DNA from: Sphingopyxis sp. Root154
Lineage (GTDB): Bacteria > Pseudomonadota > Alphaproteobacteria > Sphingomonadales > Sphingomonadaceae
Assembly (NCBI RefSeq): GCF_001427105.1
Contig: NZ_LMGI01000003.1
Span: 412,618-476,617 of the forward strand
Reading direction: 5' to 3'
Length of the DNA stretch: 64,000 bases
Position 1 is the stretch's first letter; every line of letters begins with the position of its first letter. This document shows, in pieces, positions 44,101 through 51,580 of this stretch. Under the pieces are notes generated by a model. That model saw only the letters and a program-made list of their open reading frames with translations. It made no database searches and was not told where the DNA came from. The position numbers and the translations under genes were made by a program.

Positions 44101-46262
44101 AGCGTTTCGATGGTCACGCCGTTCGCGTCCGTCACTTCGGCCACGAGACGGTTTTCGCCCTCGCGGATTTCGAGCCCGCGCCACAGGCTGACTGCGACGC
44201 TGCCGTCGGCGGATTTGTTCACGCCCTCGAACGTCAGCGCGTCGGCGGGCTTCCCGTTGACGCGGAGCATCACTTTCTGGCCGGGGGCGTGCTTGATCGC
44301 GGCGCGGATCGCTTTCGCGCGCGGGTTGTGGTCGGTGTCGGGGAACAGCCAGCCGATGCCCCGCGCCTGACCCGCGAGCCAGTCGCGACCCGCGCCAGCG
44401 GCTTCGGGATCGCTCAGCACCTTCGGCGCCTCGATGGCCGCCTTGATCGGCGCGGCGCGGGGCGCACTCGCGACGGCGCGGAAGTCGGCGCGCTTCAGCG
44501 CACCGCCGCGGCCTTCAACGAAGCGGGAGATCGGGCTGCCGGCGCTCTGCGTCGAACGCGCGCAGTCGATCGCCTCGCGGTCGAGCGGCAAGGTCGACGG
44601 GTCGATTTGCACGACGTGCAGGCCGAGGCGCACGCCCTCGAAATGATAGCGCCCATCCTCGTCGGTGACGGTATAGCTGCCGTCCTGCAGCATCACGCGG
44701 ACGCCCATAATGCCGTCGGCTTTACCCGGATCGACGGTGCAGCCGCCGTCGGTGATCCGGCCGATGACTGTCATGCGGTCGCCGAGCTGGTCGCGTTTGA
44801 TCGAAATCGTCGCTTCGGCGACGTTACTCGTCGAACCGCGGTTATCGGTCGCGGTGGCGCGATTGAGCGCATTGCCGGGCTGCGCCGACACGACGACTTC
44901 GGCCAGATAGGTCAGCAGCGCTGAGCGCGACGCCGCGATGGTGGGCAGCGTGACAGCGAACTCGCGGCCGTTGGCGGTGACATCGGCCGTCACACGCACG
45001 CCATCGACGCGCACCGTATCGGCGCGCAGGCGCATGCCGGCGGGGAGCACGTCGCGCACCGTCACCGCCCCAGTGTTGCGGCGCGCGTCGCGGTTCGCGA
45101 CCTCGATCCGATACTGGATCACGTCGCCGGGCACCGCGACCTGAGTCGACGTCGTTTTGCGCAGGATCAGCGGCAGGCCCGGCTGGTCGACGGGAATGTC
45201 GACGCGGACGGGCGCGGGGCTGTTGAGCGTGAAGGCATTGCCATAGCTCGCACCGGTGATCGTGAAGGGGAGGCCGTCGTCGGGGCGGCGCAGGCCGGCG
45301 AGGTCGGCGGCGCTCGATTTCGACGGCGCGGTATAGGGCGCAGGCGGCGCGACGATCAGGCGATAGGTTCCCGGCGCGACAAAGGGAAAGCGATAGTCGC
45401 CCGGCGGGAAATTGTAAGTCGTGCCGCCTGCATCGGTGACGGGCTGGCCGGTGACGACGCTCGACGGATAGGCTGAGACGCCGTCGTCGCCAAATACCTG
45501 CGCGGGCCGGCCGGTCGCGGCGTCGATGATCGTCACGCGGCTTCCGGCAATGGGGGCGCCGTCCCCGCTGTCGAACACAATGCCGAACGGATCGACGAGG
45601 AAGTCAATCGTCGCGAGCGCAACGAGGCTGGCGTTCGCCTGATCGGTGACGCGTAGCGTCAGCGGTGCACCGGGATTGACCGACAGGCGGCAATCGCCGG
45701 CAACAACGGCTGGCGGGACGCCGATCGTGTTGATGATGCCGACGAATTCGCCACTGTCATTTGCGGTCTCGGTCAGGGTGATCGCCTCGCGATCGCCGTT
45801 TTCGAGTTCGAGGACGACCGGAAGGGTATCACGCACCTGTGGATCGGCGTTCGCCGATGCAAGCGTGACCCCGACGACAAGTACTTCGCCGGCGCGGAAA
45901 TTGTCGGTGCTTTGCAGCGATGCAGGAGCGGTCGAGATGCTCTCATAGACGCCGCCGAGATCGATCGTGTTCGTCGCGCTGCGCGCTGCGGGACGGCTGC
46001 ATTGCGTTGGTGCGAGCGCTACCGATTTGTTGCCGCCGCCATCCACCAGCCGATAGGTGGTGATCGTCGGCGGCTCGGGCGGACGCGCCGTGACCGTCAC
46101 GTCGACGCGGTTCGACAGCGCCTGACCGGGCTGCCCGTCATGCGTCCACTGCGCCGAAGCCGTGTTCGTGATCACCTGTGCATACGCCGGGGATATCGCA
46201 GGCAGCATCGCTGCCGCGACCAAGGCGGTCACAAGGCCGGAAAATTTCGAGCGGAGTGCCAT
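41172..46262 (-). CDS. Giant DUF11/SdrD-B-like protein with probable outer-membrane barrel
   Basis: 1696 residues from ATG 46262, which opens a signal peptide ('ALVAAAMLPAISPAYA'); an upstream in-frame extension lacks one. After the signal peptide comes 'VITNTASAQWTHDGQ', a module shared with two other operon proteins. A DUF11-type repeat follows at about 370-470 ('RKTTSTQVAVPGDVIQYRI'), then an SdrD-B/carboxypeptidase-regulatory-like segment ('GVRVMLQDGSYTVTDEDGRY', about 520-545) and further Ig-like domains. From about 850 the sequence changes to alternating amphipathic strands with tight turns, ending 'GAYVTFKLKFDQTSF', as in large outer-membrane barrels. No known secretion signature of types I or V is present. 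Function unknown: surface scaffold or adhesin platform is inferred. A hairpin lies just before its ribosome site. Confidence 0.85.
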   Translation of the reverse strand: MALRSKFSGLVTALVAAAMLPAISPAYAQVITNTASAQWTHDGQPGQALSNRVDVTVTARPPEPPTITTYRLVDGGGNKSVALAPTQCSRPAARSATNTIDLGGVYESISTAPASLQSTDNFRAGEVLVVGVTLASANADPQVRDTLPVVLELENGDREAITLTETANDSGEFVGIINTIGVPPAVVAGDCRLSVNPGAPLTLRVTDQANASLVALATIDFLVDPFGIVFDSGDGAPIAGSRVTIIDAATGRPAQVFGDDGVSAYPSSVVTGQPVTDAGGTTYNFPPGDYRFPFVAPGTYRLIVAPPAPYTAPSKSSAADLAGLRRPDDGLPFTITGASYGNAFTLNSPAPVRVDIPVDQPGLPLILRKTTSTQVAVPGDVIQYRIEVANRDARRNTGAVTVRDVLPAGMRLRADTVRVDGVRVTADVTANGREFAVTLPTIAASRSALLTYLAEVVVSAQPGNALNRATATDNRGSTSNVAEATISIKRDQLGDRMTVIGRITDGGCTVDPGKADGIMGVRVMLQDGSYTVTDEDGRYHFEGVRLGLHVVQIDPSTLPLDREAIDCARSTQSAGSPISRFVEGRGGALKRADFRAVASAPRAAPIKAAIEAPKVLSDPEAAGAGRDWLAGQARGIGWLFPDTDHNPRAKAIRAAIKHAPGQKVMLRVNGKPADALTFEGVNKSADGSVAVSLWRGLEIREGENRLVAEVTDANGVTIETLERTVHYSITPMRASLIREKSVLVADGVTRPVIAVRLTDRDGKPIRAGLTGDFAVPAPYYPAVEADAQQARQLAGLERAQPVWKIDGDDGIAYIELEPTTASGTLAMDFTFRDDKVTRKQTIETWLDPGNRPWTVVGFAAGTLGYNTLDDRMEPVAETLDDLNADARLALYAKGRVRGKWLMTLAYDSDKDKDDTRFGGVIDPRAYYTIYADRNETRYDAASVRKLYLRLERPQFYAMFGDIETGISEPELARYQRALNGGKAEYRGRNIAATVFVADTPYRFRRDEIQGNGLTGPYQLGAKDILPNSERIVIETRDRLHSERIVDSVSLSRHVDYDIDYLSGTIRFREPVLSRSSNLDPQFIVAEYEVDGVGQRVLNAGGRVSYQSNEEKLRVGATFIHDEDGNAKTNLGGVDARYRPTIETEVRAELAVSDAKATNDSTAAGGTAKAWLIEAEHHSSNADFLAYVREREAGFGTGQLNSSENGTRKFGFDARVKTSRNLSVTGSAWQEDYLETSARRRAARALIEYDNGTSVARAGLTHADDRLTDGTRNRSNIVQLGATQRLLNKRLELDAQTEFALGSKDASIDFPIRHRLGARYAINRDVNLVGSYEIADGDTIKARTARLGFDLTPWSGARLLATANQQEIGEYGPRSFAAYGLSQSLKLGERWSVDVSVDGNRTIGGINARDVLNVDQPIASGGFLGGNGTLTEDFLAISTGATYRADRWTLTGRAEYRDGEIANRYGLTLGGLRQLGEGRALGALFTYAKASGAGAAPTTEVIQFEMSWAHRPADSQISWLNKSEFRSDKVRHAVAGQAGPIGGPSLTIDGDATSRRLLNSLSVNWMPLGERGFGDGSYERTEIGFFWGTRYNFDRFGADDVKGWSNLIGADFRFNLGEHVDVGASGTARVGTDADTVSWAGGPTVTLAPMTNANITFGYNFAGFQDRDFEDARFSRSGAYVTFKLKFDQTSFAGLGL

Positions 46263-46275
46263 TTCAGCCCCGAAG

Positions 46276-46316
46276 GGAGCAGCGGGAGGCGGTTTTTGGG
46301 CCGCACCCGCTGCTCC
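46276..46316 (-). promoter_or_regulatory. Hairpin immediately upstream of the giant gene
   Basis: GGAGCAGCGGG (46276-46286) pairs with CCCGCTGCTCC (46306-46316), with an inner GCGG/CCGC pair. It lies between the stop of the 46330 gene and the start at 46262, ending 13 bases before the ATG. It has no T-run on the minus strand, so it probably tunes stability or translation rather than terminating. Confidence 0.65.
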
Positions 46317-46329
46317 ATCGGTTGTCCGA

Positions 46330-47394
46330 TCAGTTGACGGTCGCGCGGAAGACGAGCGTGCTAGCAGCGCCGGCGGCGATCGAGGCGATCGTGCCCGACA
46401 CGTTCGGTGCGGCGTAGCTGCCGCCCGCGGTGCCGTTGAAATCGCACGTGCCGCTGGTGACCGTGCCGCCCAGCAGGATCGTGCCCGCATTGAACGTCAA
46501 CTGGCCCGGAACCGGGTCATTGATCACCACCGACGTCGCCGCGGCGCCGCCGGTGTTGGCGACCGCGATGCAATATTCGACCACCGCGCCCGGGATCAGC
46601 TTCGGATTCGTTGTGTTGTTGAACGGATCCGAAATGACGCGGCTGCTCTTGGTGACCGTCAGCGTCGCCGTCTGCACGGTGTAGTCGTCGTTGTCGCTAT
46701 GCGAACCGTCGCGCGCGACGTCGCCCGCCACGCCGGCGATGTCGGCAAAGACCGTATCCTTGCCCGCCGTGTTCGCACCGGTGGTTTCGGTGATCGCCGT
46801 GCCCTGTGTGCCGGCAAGCCCGCCTTCGCGCGCCGTTGCGCGCAGCGTCACACCGGCGACGGCATTATTGGCGAGCGCCGCCGGGATATCGGCGACGACA
46901 AAGAGCCGGATCGCTGTATCGACGGTGAGTTCGTCGACATAGCCGGTAAGCAGAGTGTCGCCCGCGTCCCAGCTGCCGATGGTGCCCGTTACCGTATTGT
47001 CGCGATAAATACGGAAGTTATTGGCGTTGAACGTGTCGGTGCCGCCGTGCGCGGCGGTCCCGCCCGTGATCTGCGACGCGACGAGCGCGAAGTCGAGGAC
47101 TTCGTTCGAGCTGTTGGTCAGCTGGAACGTCGTGACGGCGTTTGTCTGGCCGGGCACGACGCTGGTCGTGACCGTCCCCACCTCTTCGACAAGCAGGTTG
47201 ATCTTGCGGTCGACGGTGAAGTTGTTCGACGCCGACTGCTGTCCCTGTGCGACGCCCCCGACCTGATAGTCGACGGTGGCGGTATTCGTGATCGTGGTGC
47301 CCGCGGTCGTTCCGGCGGCAAACGCCGGCGTGGCGGCAACGCTCGAAAGCGCCGCCAGACCGATGGCACCCATATAAGTCAGCTTGCTGGTCAT
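46330..47394 (-). CDS. Secreted DUF11-like surface protein
   Basis: 354 residues behind AGGAG. A signal peptide ('GAIGLAALSSVAATPAFAAG') is followed by 'TTITNTATVDYQVGGVAQGQ' and 'NNFTVDRKINLLVEEVGTVT', the operon-wide N-terminal module. Two Ig-like segments follow; the last ('KLIPGAVVEYCIAVANTGGA', 'VINDPVPGQLTFNAGTILL') is a DUF11-type repeat with one pair of cysteines ('YCIAV', 'GTCDF'). Very rich in Thr/Ala/Asn/Val and poor in Lys, like other surface beta-sandwich polymers. No anchor or C-terminal sorting signal is visible; it may be held by the barrel protein encoded next. Confidence 0.85.
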   Translation of the reverse strand: MTSKLTYMGAIGLAALSSVAATPAFAAGTTAGTTITNTATVDYQVGGVAQGQQSASNNFTVDRKINLLVEEVGTVTTSVVPGQTNAVTTFQLTNSSNEVLDFALVASQITGGTAAHGGTDTFNANNFRIYRDNTVTGTIGSWDAGDTLLTGYVDELTVDTAIRLFVVADIPAALANNAVAGVTLRATAREGGLAGTQGTAITETTGANTAGKDTVFADIAGVAGDVARDGSHSDNDDYTVQTATLTVTKSSRVISDPFNNTTNPKLIPGAVVEYCIAVANTGGAAATSVVINDPVPGQLTFNAGTILLGGTVTSGTCDFNGTAGGSYAAPNVSGTIASIAAGAASTLVFRATVN

Positions 47395-47399
47395 AGCTG

Positions 47400-47468
47400 A
47401 GCTCCTGGGCTTTATGTTGGTTGCCGTTTCCCCACCGCTGGCAACCGTTAAGCGGTTTTATTCCTTCG
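47400..47468 (-). promoter_or_regulatory. Intercistronic hairpin in DUF11 operon
   Basis: On the minus strand, GGTTGCC and GGCAACC form a 7-bp stem around a purine-rich loop, between the genes at 47469 and 47394. The AGGAG ribosome site lies downstream of it. Likely an mRNA-processing or stability element; no riboswitch family was recognised. Confidence 0.4.
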
Positions 47469-47945
47469 CTATTTGACAACTCCCCGAAAGATGAGCTTGC
47501 CCGAGCCGCCGACCGGGATCGGCTTCTGGAAAGCCCAGCGGACGTGCGTGACGTCGGCGGGCTGCGCCGCGCGGTGCGTGCCGTCGGTCATCGGAACCGA
47601 GAGGTCGGCGAGCAGTCCCCACTGCTTGCCGCCGTCGACCGAAACCATGGGCCGTGTATCGCCCGCGTCCGCGAAGCGGACCGCTGCGGGCAGCGGGTTG
47701 GTGATCACGAACTTGTCGGCCGGCTGCGCACCGGCATTGCGATAGTTGAGCACGAAGACGAGCCGGTCGCCGGGAACGACCACCTTCGGTTCTTCGAGTA
47801 TGATCCGCTGTTTGCCCTGCGCGTCGGTCGACACGCGTTCGACGAACACCGCATTGTCGAGCGCGACCTGGTTTGCCGCGAACGCTTGGCCGGGTGCGAG
47901 CATGGCGAGCAAAAGGAAAAGGGCGGTGCGCATACGCATCTCCAT
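47469..47945 (-). CDS. Small secreted single-domain DUF11-like protein
   Basis: 158 residues from ATG 47945, whose first base is the last base of the previous gene's TGA (TGATG), implying coupled translation. Signal peptide 'ALFLLLAMLAPGQAFA'. The mature part is one Ig-like DUF11-type domain: 'KVVVPGDRLVFVLNYRNAGA', 'FVITNPLPAAVRFADAGD', 'VSVDGGKQWG' and a closing 'GGSGKLIFRGVVK'. It lacks the 'ITNTA' module of its neighbours. A role as minor subunit or periplasmic accessory is a guess from size. Confidence 0.83.
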   Translation of the reverse strand: MEMRMRTALFLLLAMLAPGQAFAANQVALDNAVFVERVSTDAQGKQRIILEEPKVVVPGDRLVFVLNYRNAGAQPADKFVITNPLPAAVRFADAGDTRPMVSVDGGKQWGLLADLSVPMTDGTHRAAQPADVTHVRWAFQKPIPVGGSGKLIFRGVVK

Positions 47946-48946
47946 CAATCGATCTTGGTCTGGAAGGTGACGGTGCGGGTCTGGCCGCCGGCGACGGTGC
48001 CGAGCGCGACGTTGACTCGCGTGCCGTTATAGTCGCCCGCATCGGCGTCGGCCGCGTCGGACAGCCCGCTGCCGCCGAGTGCGATCGAGCCGGGAACATA
48101 GCTGGTGTCCGCGGGAATATTGTCGGTGATCGCAAGGCCGCTGACCGAACCGCTGCCCGCGACCGTGGCGACGATCGTATAGGTGATCGTCGCGCCCGGG
48201 ACCGGGCCGGCCGTGCCGAGCGAATTGGTGACCACCGCCGATTTGACGAGCGTGACGGTCGCGGCCGACACGATGAACGCGCCCGCATCCTGCCCGTCGG
48301 CGCCGGTCGAGCCGACGACGGCGTCGCCGCCGCCTTCGCCTTCGCTGGCAAAGCTGTCACCGGGATCGCCGGTGCCCGTCTTCGCCGCCGCGACGAGGCT
48401 GACGATGCCCCGATTGCCGTCGACCACGGTGCCCGGCGTCGTCGCGAGAACGAAGACGGCGATGCTCTGGTCGGGATTGAGCGAGGGATCGTTCGCGCCC
48501 GCAGTATAGAGCGTATCGGTGCTCGCGTCGAAAAGACCGTCGCCGTTGTCGAGATAGATTTGCGCGACGGCGGGATCGTAATTGTCGCCGCCGGCGTTCG
48601 CGATCGTCGCGAGCCCGAACGCTTCGACGCCGTTGCCGTTATTGGTGACCAAGAAGGTCAGCAGTTGGCCCGTCGCCCCCGGCGTCGTCGGAACGTCGGC
48701 GGGATTGCTTGAATCGACCGTTACGTCGAGCAGTTCGTCGACGAGCAGGTCGACGCGGTTCGAATCGACCGTCGCCGTGCCGCCGCCCGTATCGAAGCTC
48801 GCGCTCGCGGTATTGCTGATGGTCGAGCCGGCGCGTGTGCCGGCGGCCTCAGCCTGTGTCGGCAGCGCGAGCGCGGCCAGCACGGGAATGATTGAATAAG
48901 AGGGAAGAAGCCGATGCTTCGCGCCCCCCACAGGCGCTATCACCAT
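47945..48946 (-). CDS. Secreted DUF11-like surface protein, first gene of operon
   Basis: 333 residues from ATG 48946 (GGAG eight bases before; a GTG directly precedes it). The signal peptide ends near 'PTQAEAAG', and the mature protein starts 'TRAGSTISNTASASFDTGGG', followed by 'NRVDLLVDELLDVTV', the same module as in two later genes. A central acidic domain with EF-like 'YLDNGDGLFDASTDTL' may bind calcium, and a C-terminal DUF11-like repeat has 'PVPGATITYTIVATVAGSGS' and 'ITDNIPADTSYVPGSI'. Compositional bias is to Gly, Ala, Thr and Asp. Divergent from the AI-2E-type exporter; the operon promoter must lie in 48947-49142. Confidence 0.85.
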   Translation of the reverse strand: MVIAPVGGAKHRLLPSYSIIPVLAALALPTQAEAAGTRAGSTISNTASASFDTGGGTATVDSNRVDLLVDELLDVTVDSSNPADVPTTPGATGQLLTFLVTNNGNGVEAFGLATIANAGGDNYDPAVAQIYLDNGDGLFDASTDTLYTAGANDPSLNPDQSIAVFVLATTPGTVVDGNRGIVSLVAAAKTGTGDPGDSFASEGEGGGDAVVGSTGADGQDAGAFIVSAATVTLVKSAVVTNSLGTAGPVPGATITYTIVATVAGSGSVSGLAITDNIPADTSYVPGSIALGGSGLSDAADADAGDYNGTRVNVALGTVAGGQTRTVTFQTKID

Positions 48947-49142
48947 CACTTTGACTCCGAATAGGTTGGTCCTTGGAGCCGTCAGTCGCCGATAAAGGGT
49001 AATTTCTGGTTAAAAAGCGGGAAGGAAGACGCGTTTTGACCCAGATAGGGACAGGGCGTGTGCCGATTTCGTCGCAAAACGGGGCGACTGGCGCGGAAAC
49101 CAAAGCTCGCGTAAGACGAGGCAGTTAACGAGGAGAGCAGGG

Positions 49143-50342
49143 GTGGCGGAGGAGCGGGGCAGCAAGGATGGGCGTCCACCGCGCCTCAATCCGTTGCACC
49201 AGATCGAGATCGACGATTTCCGCCGCGACCGGCTCCTCGCCGCGCTCGCACTCCTTTTTGGCGCCAGCTTCTGTCTCATACTGCCGTTTGCTTTGCAGGC
49301 GGGCGCCGAATTCTTCCTGCCGCTTACGGCTGCGATCGTTATTGCGATCGCGCTCGTTCCCTTGCTCGAATGGCTCGAACGGCGCGGCCTGCCGTCGGCG
49401 CTCGCGGCTTTCTTCGCGCTTGCTGTCTTTCTGGCGATTATCAACGCAGCGCTCGCGATCATCGTCGTGCCCGCCACCGGCTGGTTTGCGCGCATTCCTG
49501 AATCGATCCCCCGCATTCAGAGCAATCTGGCGCCGCTCATCGACTTTTATTCAACGCTGCAACGCTTCGTAGATCGCACGCTGATGTCAGTGGCGAGCGG
49601 GACCGAGGCGACGGCGCAGGCGGTGGCCGCGACAGCGCCGACGTCGGTGGTCGACTATTTCATCTCGTCGGCGCCCTCGGCCGCGATACAGCTCTTTTTC
49701 GCGGTGCTCGTGATCTTCTTCTTCCTGTCGGGCTGGACGCGACTGCGCAAAGGCACGATCCGGCGGCGCGGCAGCTTCGACGGCGCGATGCAGACCGCGC
49801 GGGTGATCCAGAATGTCGTCGATGCGACCGCTGACTATCTGGCGACGATCACGATGATCAACGCGATTCTCGGCCTGACCGTCTCACTCCTGCTCTGGGC
49901 GCTGGGGATGCCATCGCCCTTCATGTGGGGTGGGATCGTCAGCATCTGCAATTTCGTCCCCTATCTGGGGCCGATCGTCGCCGCGGTGCTGCTCGGGCTC
50001 GGCGGGCTGATGACGTTCGACGCCGTCGGACTCGCGCTGCTGCCCGCGTTGATCTTCATCGGCGTCCATCTGGTTGAGGCGAATCTGATCACGCCGCTGG
50101 TGCTCGGCAAGCGCCTGACGATCAATCCGCTGCTGATTCTCGTTTCCTTGAGCTTCTGGGGATGGGTGTGGGGGACGCCGGGCGCGCTGCTGGCGGTGCC
50201 GCTGCTGCTCATCCTGCAGACGGTGCTCGCATCGACCGGCACCCCCGATCTGGCGGGTTTCCTCTTCGAACATGGCACTTTGACGACGACCGACGATGTG
50301 CGCGATCGATTAAATCGCACGCATGAGGAAAGCGACGGTTGA
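49143..50342 (+). CDS. AI-2E family (PerM-like) membrane transporter
   Basis: 399 residues from GTG 49143 (AGGAGA upstream). Seven to eight hydrophobic segments are visible: two near 33-75, one at 85-112, two at about 175-200 and 240-260, and a C-terminal group from 265 on. The family block 'WGGIVSICNFVPYLGPIVAA' and 'EANLITPLVLGKRLTINPLL' are characteristic. Members include TqsA and several exporters or Na+/H+ antiporters; autoinducer transport is established only for one, so no substrate is assigned. A basic N-terminal tail and Glu/Arg-rich C-terminus are cytoplasmic. Confidence 0.9.
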   Translation: MAEERGSKDGRPPRLNPLHQIEIDDFRRDRLLAALALLFGASFCLILPFALQAGAEFFLPLTAAIVIAIALVPLLEWLERRGLPSALAAFFALAVFLAIINAALAIIVVPATGWFARIPESIPRIQSNLAPLIDFYSTLQRFVDRTLMSVASGTEATAQAVAATAPTSVVDYFISSAPSAAIQLFFAVLVIFFFLSGWTRLRKGTIRRRGSFDGAMQTARVIQNVVDATADYLATITMINAILGLTVSLLLWALGMPSPFMWGGIVSICNFVPYLGPIVAAVLLGLGGLMTFDAVGLALLPALIFIGVHLVEANLITPLVLGKRLTINPLLILVSLSFWGWVWGTPGALLAVPLLLILQTVLASTGTPDLAGFLFEHGTLTTTDDVRDRLNRTHEESDG

Positions 50343-50385
50343 CAGGTCGGGACGAGCGCCATATTGGCGCGGCTCCCAAGCACAC

Positions 50386-50462
50386 GCGGGTGTAGCTCAG
50401 TTGGTTAGAGTGCCGGCCTGTCACGCCGGAGGTCGCGGGTTCGAGCCCCGTCACTCGCGCCA
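50386..50462 (+). tRNA. tRNA-Asp (GTC)
   Basis: Acceptor GCGGGTG/CACTCGC, D-arm GCTC-GAGT, anticodon stem CCGGC/GCCGG with loop CTGTCAC (anticodon GTC, Asp), T-arm CGGGTTCGAGCCCCG region, discriminator G and encoded CCA (50460-50462). Length 77 nt. Confidence 0.97.
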
Positions 50463-50526
50463 TTCCTTCCATTTTAGGACGGAATGGCCACCGCGTCTTG
50501 GGACCATTCCATCGCTGGAAATCGGG

Positions 50527-50558
50527 AAAAATGGCGCGGCGCTTCAGCCGCGCCATTT
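50527..50558 (-). terminator. Terminator of the zapA - 6S - cyclo-ligase - DUF2842 unit
   Basis: ATGGCGCGGC (50531-50540), loop GCTTCA, GCCGCGCCAT (50547-50556). On the minus strand the stem is followed by TTTTTCCC. The TGA stop of the DUF2842 gene lies in the loop and adjoining bases (50544-50546), so the terminator overlaps the coding end. Confidence 0.82.
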
Positions 50559-50774
50559 CCCCAATTCCATCCAGCGCAGCAGCGGCTTCAGTGGCAGGAT
50601 CCAGACGATCCCCGCAACCAGATAGAAGATCGCCTGCACCAGTACCGGCCATGTACCTACCCAGGGTGACACGCTGACGACAATGCCCGTCCACACCGCG
50701 ATTAGCGCCAGAATCAGGAACATGCCGGCAGGCTTGCGCCAACTGGGCTGGGGATCGGCGGGTGGTTGGCTCAC
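50544..50774 (-). CDS. DUF2842 small membrane protein
   Basis: 76 residues from GTG 50774, which overlaps the cyclo-ligase stop (GTGA). Two hydrophobic segments ('MFLILALIAVWTGIVVSVS' and 'LVQAIFYLVAGIVWILPL') and the ending 'LKPLLRWMELGKWRG' match the short alphaproteobacterial DUF2842 family. The N-terminus is Pro/Gln-rich. Function unknown; an inner-membrane location is clear. Confidence 0.85.
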   Translation of the reverse strand: MSQPPADPQPSWRKPAGMFLILALIAVWTGIVVSVSPWVGTWPVLVQAIFYLVAGIVWILPLKPLLRWMELGKWRG

Positions 50775-51364
50775 AAACGGTCTCCACAAAGGATGAATTC
50801 TTGTTCGGTCAGGACCGCGTCGAGCGCGATGTCGGTCGATTCGCTCGGGGCGTCGTCGATTTCTTGCACCGACCATCCAATCCCGATCCGCAAGGCATCG
50901 GGGTGCGCCGAGAAATAGCGATCATAATGCCCGCCTCCCTGGCCGATCCGGCCGCCTTGGCGATCGAACCCGACGAGCGGGCAGAAGATGAGGTCGGGCG
51001 TTGCCAAGGGCGCATCGTCCGCGGGCTGGCGCGTGCCCCAAGGGCCCTTCACCAGCGTTTCGGCGGGCCGCCAATGGCGAAAGTCCATTTCGGCGATCCG
51101 CCCGGCATGGTGGGGCAGGGCGAGTGCGCCCGCTTCTGCAAGACCGGAGAACATCGGCATAATATCGGGCTCGTCGCCCCACGCGGCATAGGCGCCAACG
51201 ACGGCATGATCGGCGAGAAGATCGGACAGCGGAGCGGGCAGCGCGCGAAAGGCTGCCAATTGCGCCATCCCGTCGAGATTCGCCGCGAAATGCTTGCGGC
51301 GAAAGCGCAGCTTTTCGCGCAACTTCTGTTTTTGCTGGACCAGATTGGCGGACAAGTTGGTCAT
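50771..51364 (-). CDS. 5-formyltetrahydrofolate cyclo-ligase
   Basis: 197 residues. 'KQKLREKLRFRRKHF' begins the family; the ATP/folate-binding region has 'ATPDLIFCPLVGFDRQGGRI' and the conserved 'GQGGGHYDRYF' loop, followed by 'IGWSVQEID'. It converts 5-formyl-THF to methenyl-THF with ATP. It follows the 6S RNA and ZapA gene on the same strand, the order seen in many proteobacteria (ygfA position in Escherichia coli). Confidence 0.95.
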   Translation of the reverse strand: MTNLSANLVQQKQKLREKLRFRRKHFAANLDGMAQLAAFRALPAPLSDLLADHAVVGAYAAWGDEPDIMPMFSGLAEAGALALPHHAGRIAEMDFRHWRPAETLVKGPWGTRQPADDAPLATPDLIFCPLVGFDRQGGRIGQGGGHYDRYFSAHPDALRIGIGWSVQEIDDAPSESTDIALDAVLTEQEFILCGDRL

Positions 51365-51387
51365 CGCCTCCTCTGGGACTTCGGGTG

Positions 51388-51552
51388 GTTGGCGGGACCG
51401 CCGAGGTCGTTTGCTGGAAAGTCCTCTGACGCCAGTAACGTCAGGTGGGGACCATGTACGTCGGACCAGGGTCCGGGCAGGGACAGCCCCCTAGGATGAT
51501 GTATCGCCTCAGGGATTTTCGCAAAAGCTCGTGCCGGGCAGTACCCGCCATC
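51388..51552 (-). ncRNA. ssrS: 6S RNA (approximate ends)
   Basis: The 216-bp gap between zapA and the cyclo-ligase gene is where 6S RNA is found in many proteobacteria. On the minus strand GGCGGG-(T)-ACTGCC (51549 downward) can pair with GGCGGT-CCCGCC (ending 51391), forming a closing stem of 12 bp with one bulge and extending outward with a few more pairs. Between them are CCTGACG/CGTCAGAGG and GGACC/GGTCC helices as expected for the long irregular hairpin. The roughly 160-nt length agrees with alphaproteobacterial 6S, which sequesters RNA polymerase sigma-70. Ends are estimated from pairing. Confidence 0.72.
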
Positions 51553-51580
51553 CCCTATGTAGGGGCGCGGGCCCGCTTGC

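Noticed and set aside
47400..47468. Cyclic-di-GMP or other riboswitch in the DUF11 operon
   Set aside because: Only one simple hairpin is visible; no conserved riboswitch core could be matched.
50771..51364. Plus-strand open frame of 245 codons across the cyclo-ligase gene (50762-51499)
   Set aside because: It is antisense to a clear enzyme gene and runs through the 6S RNA; no domain or ribosome site.
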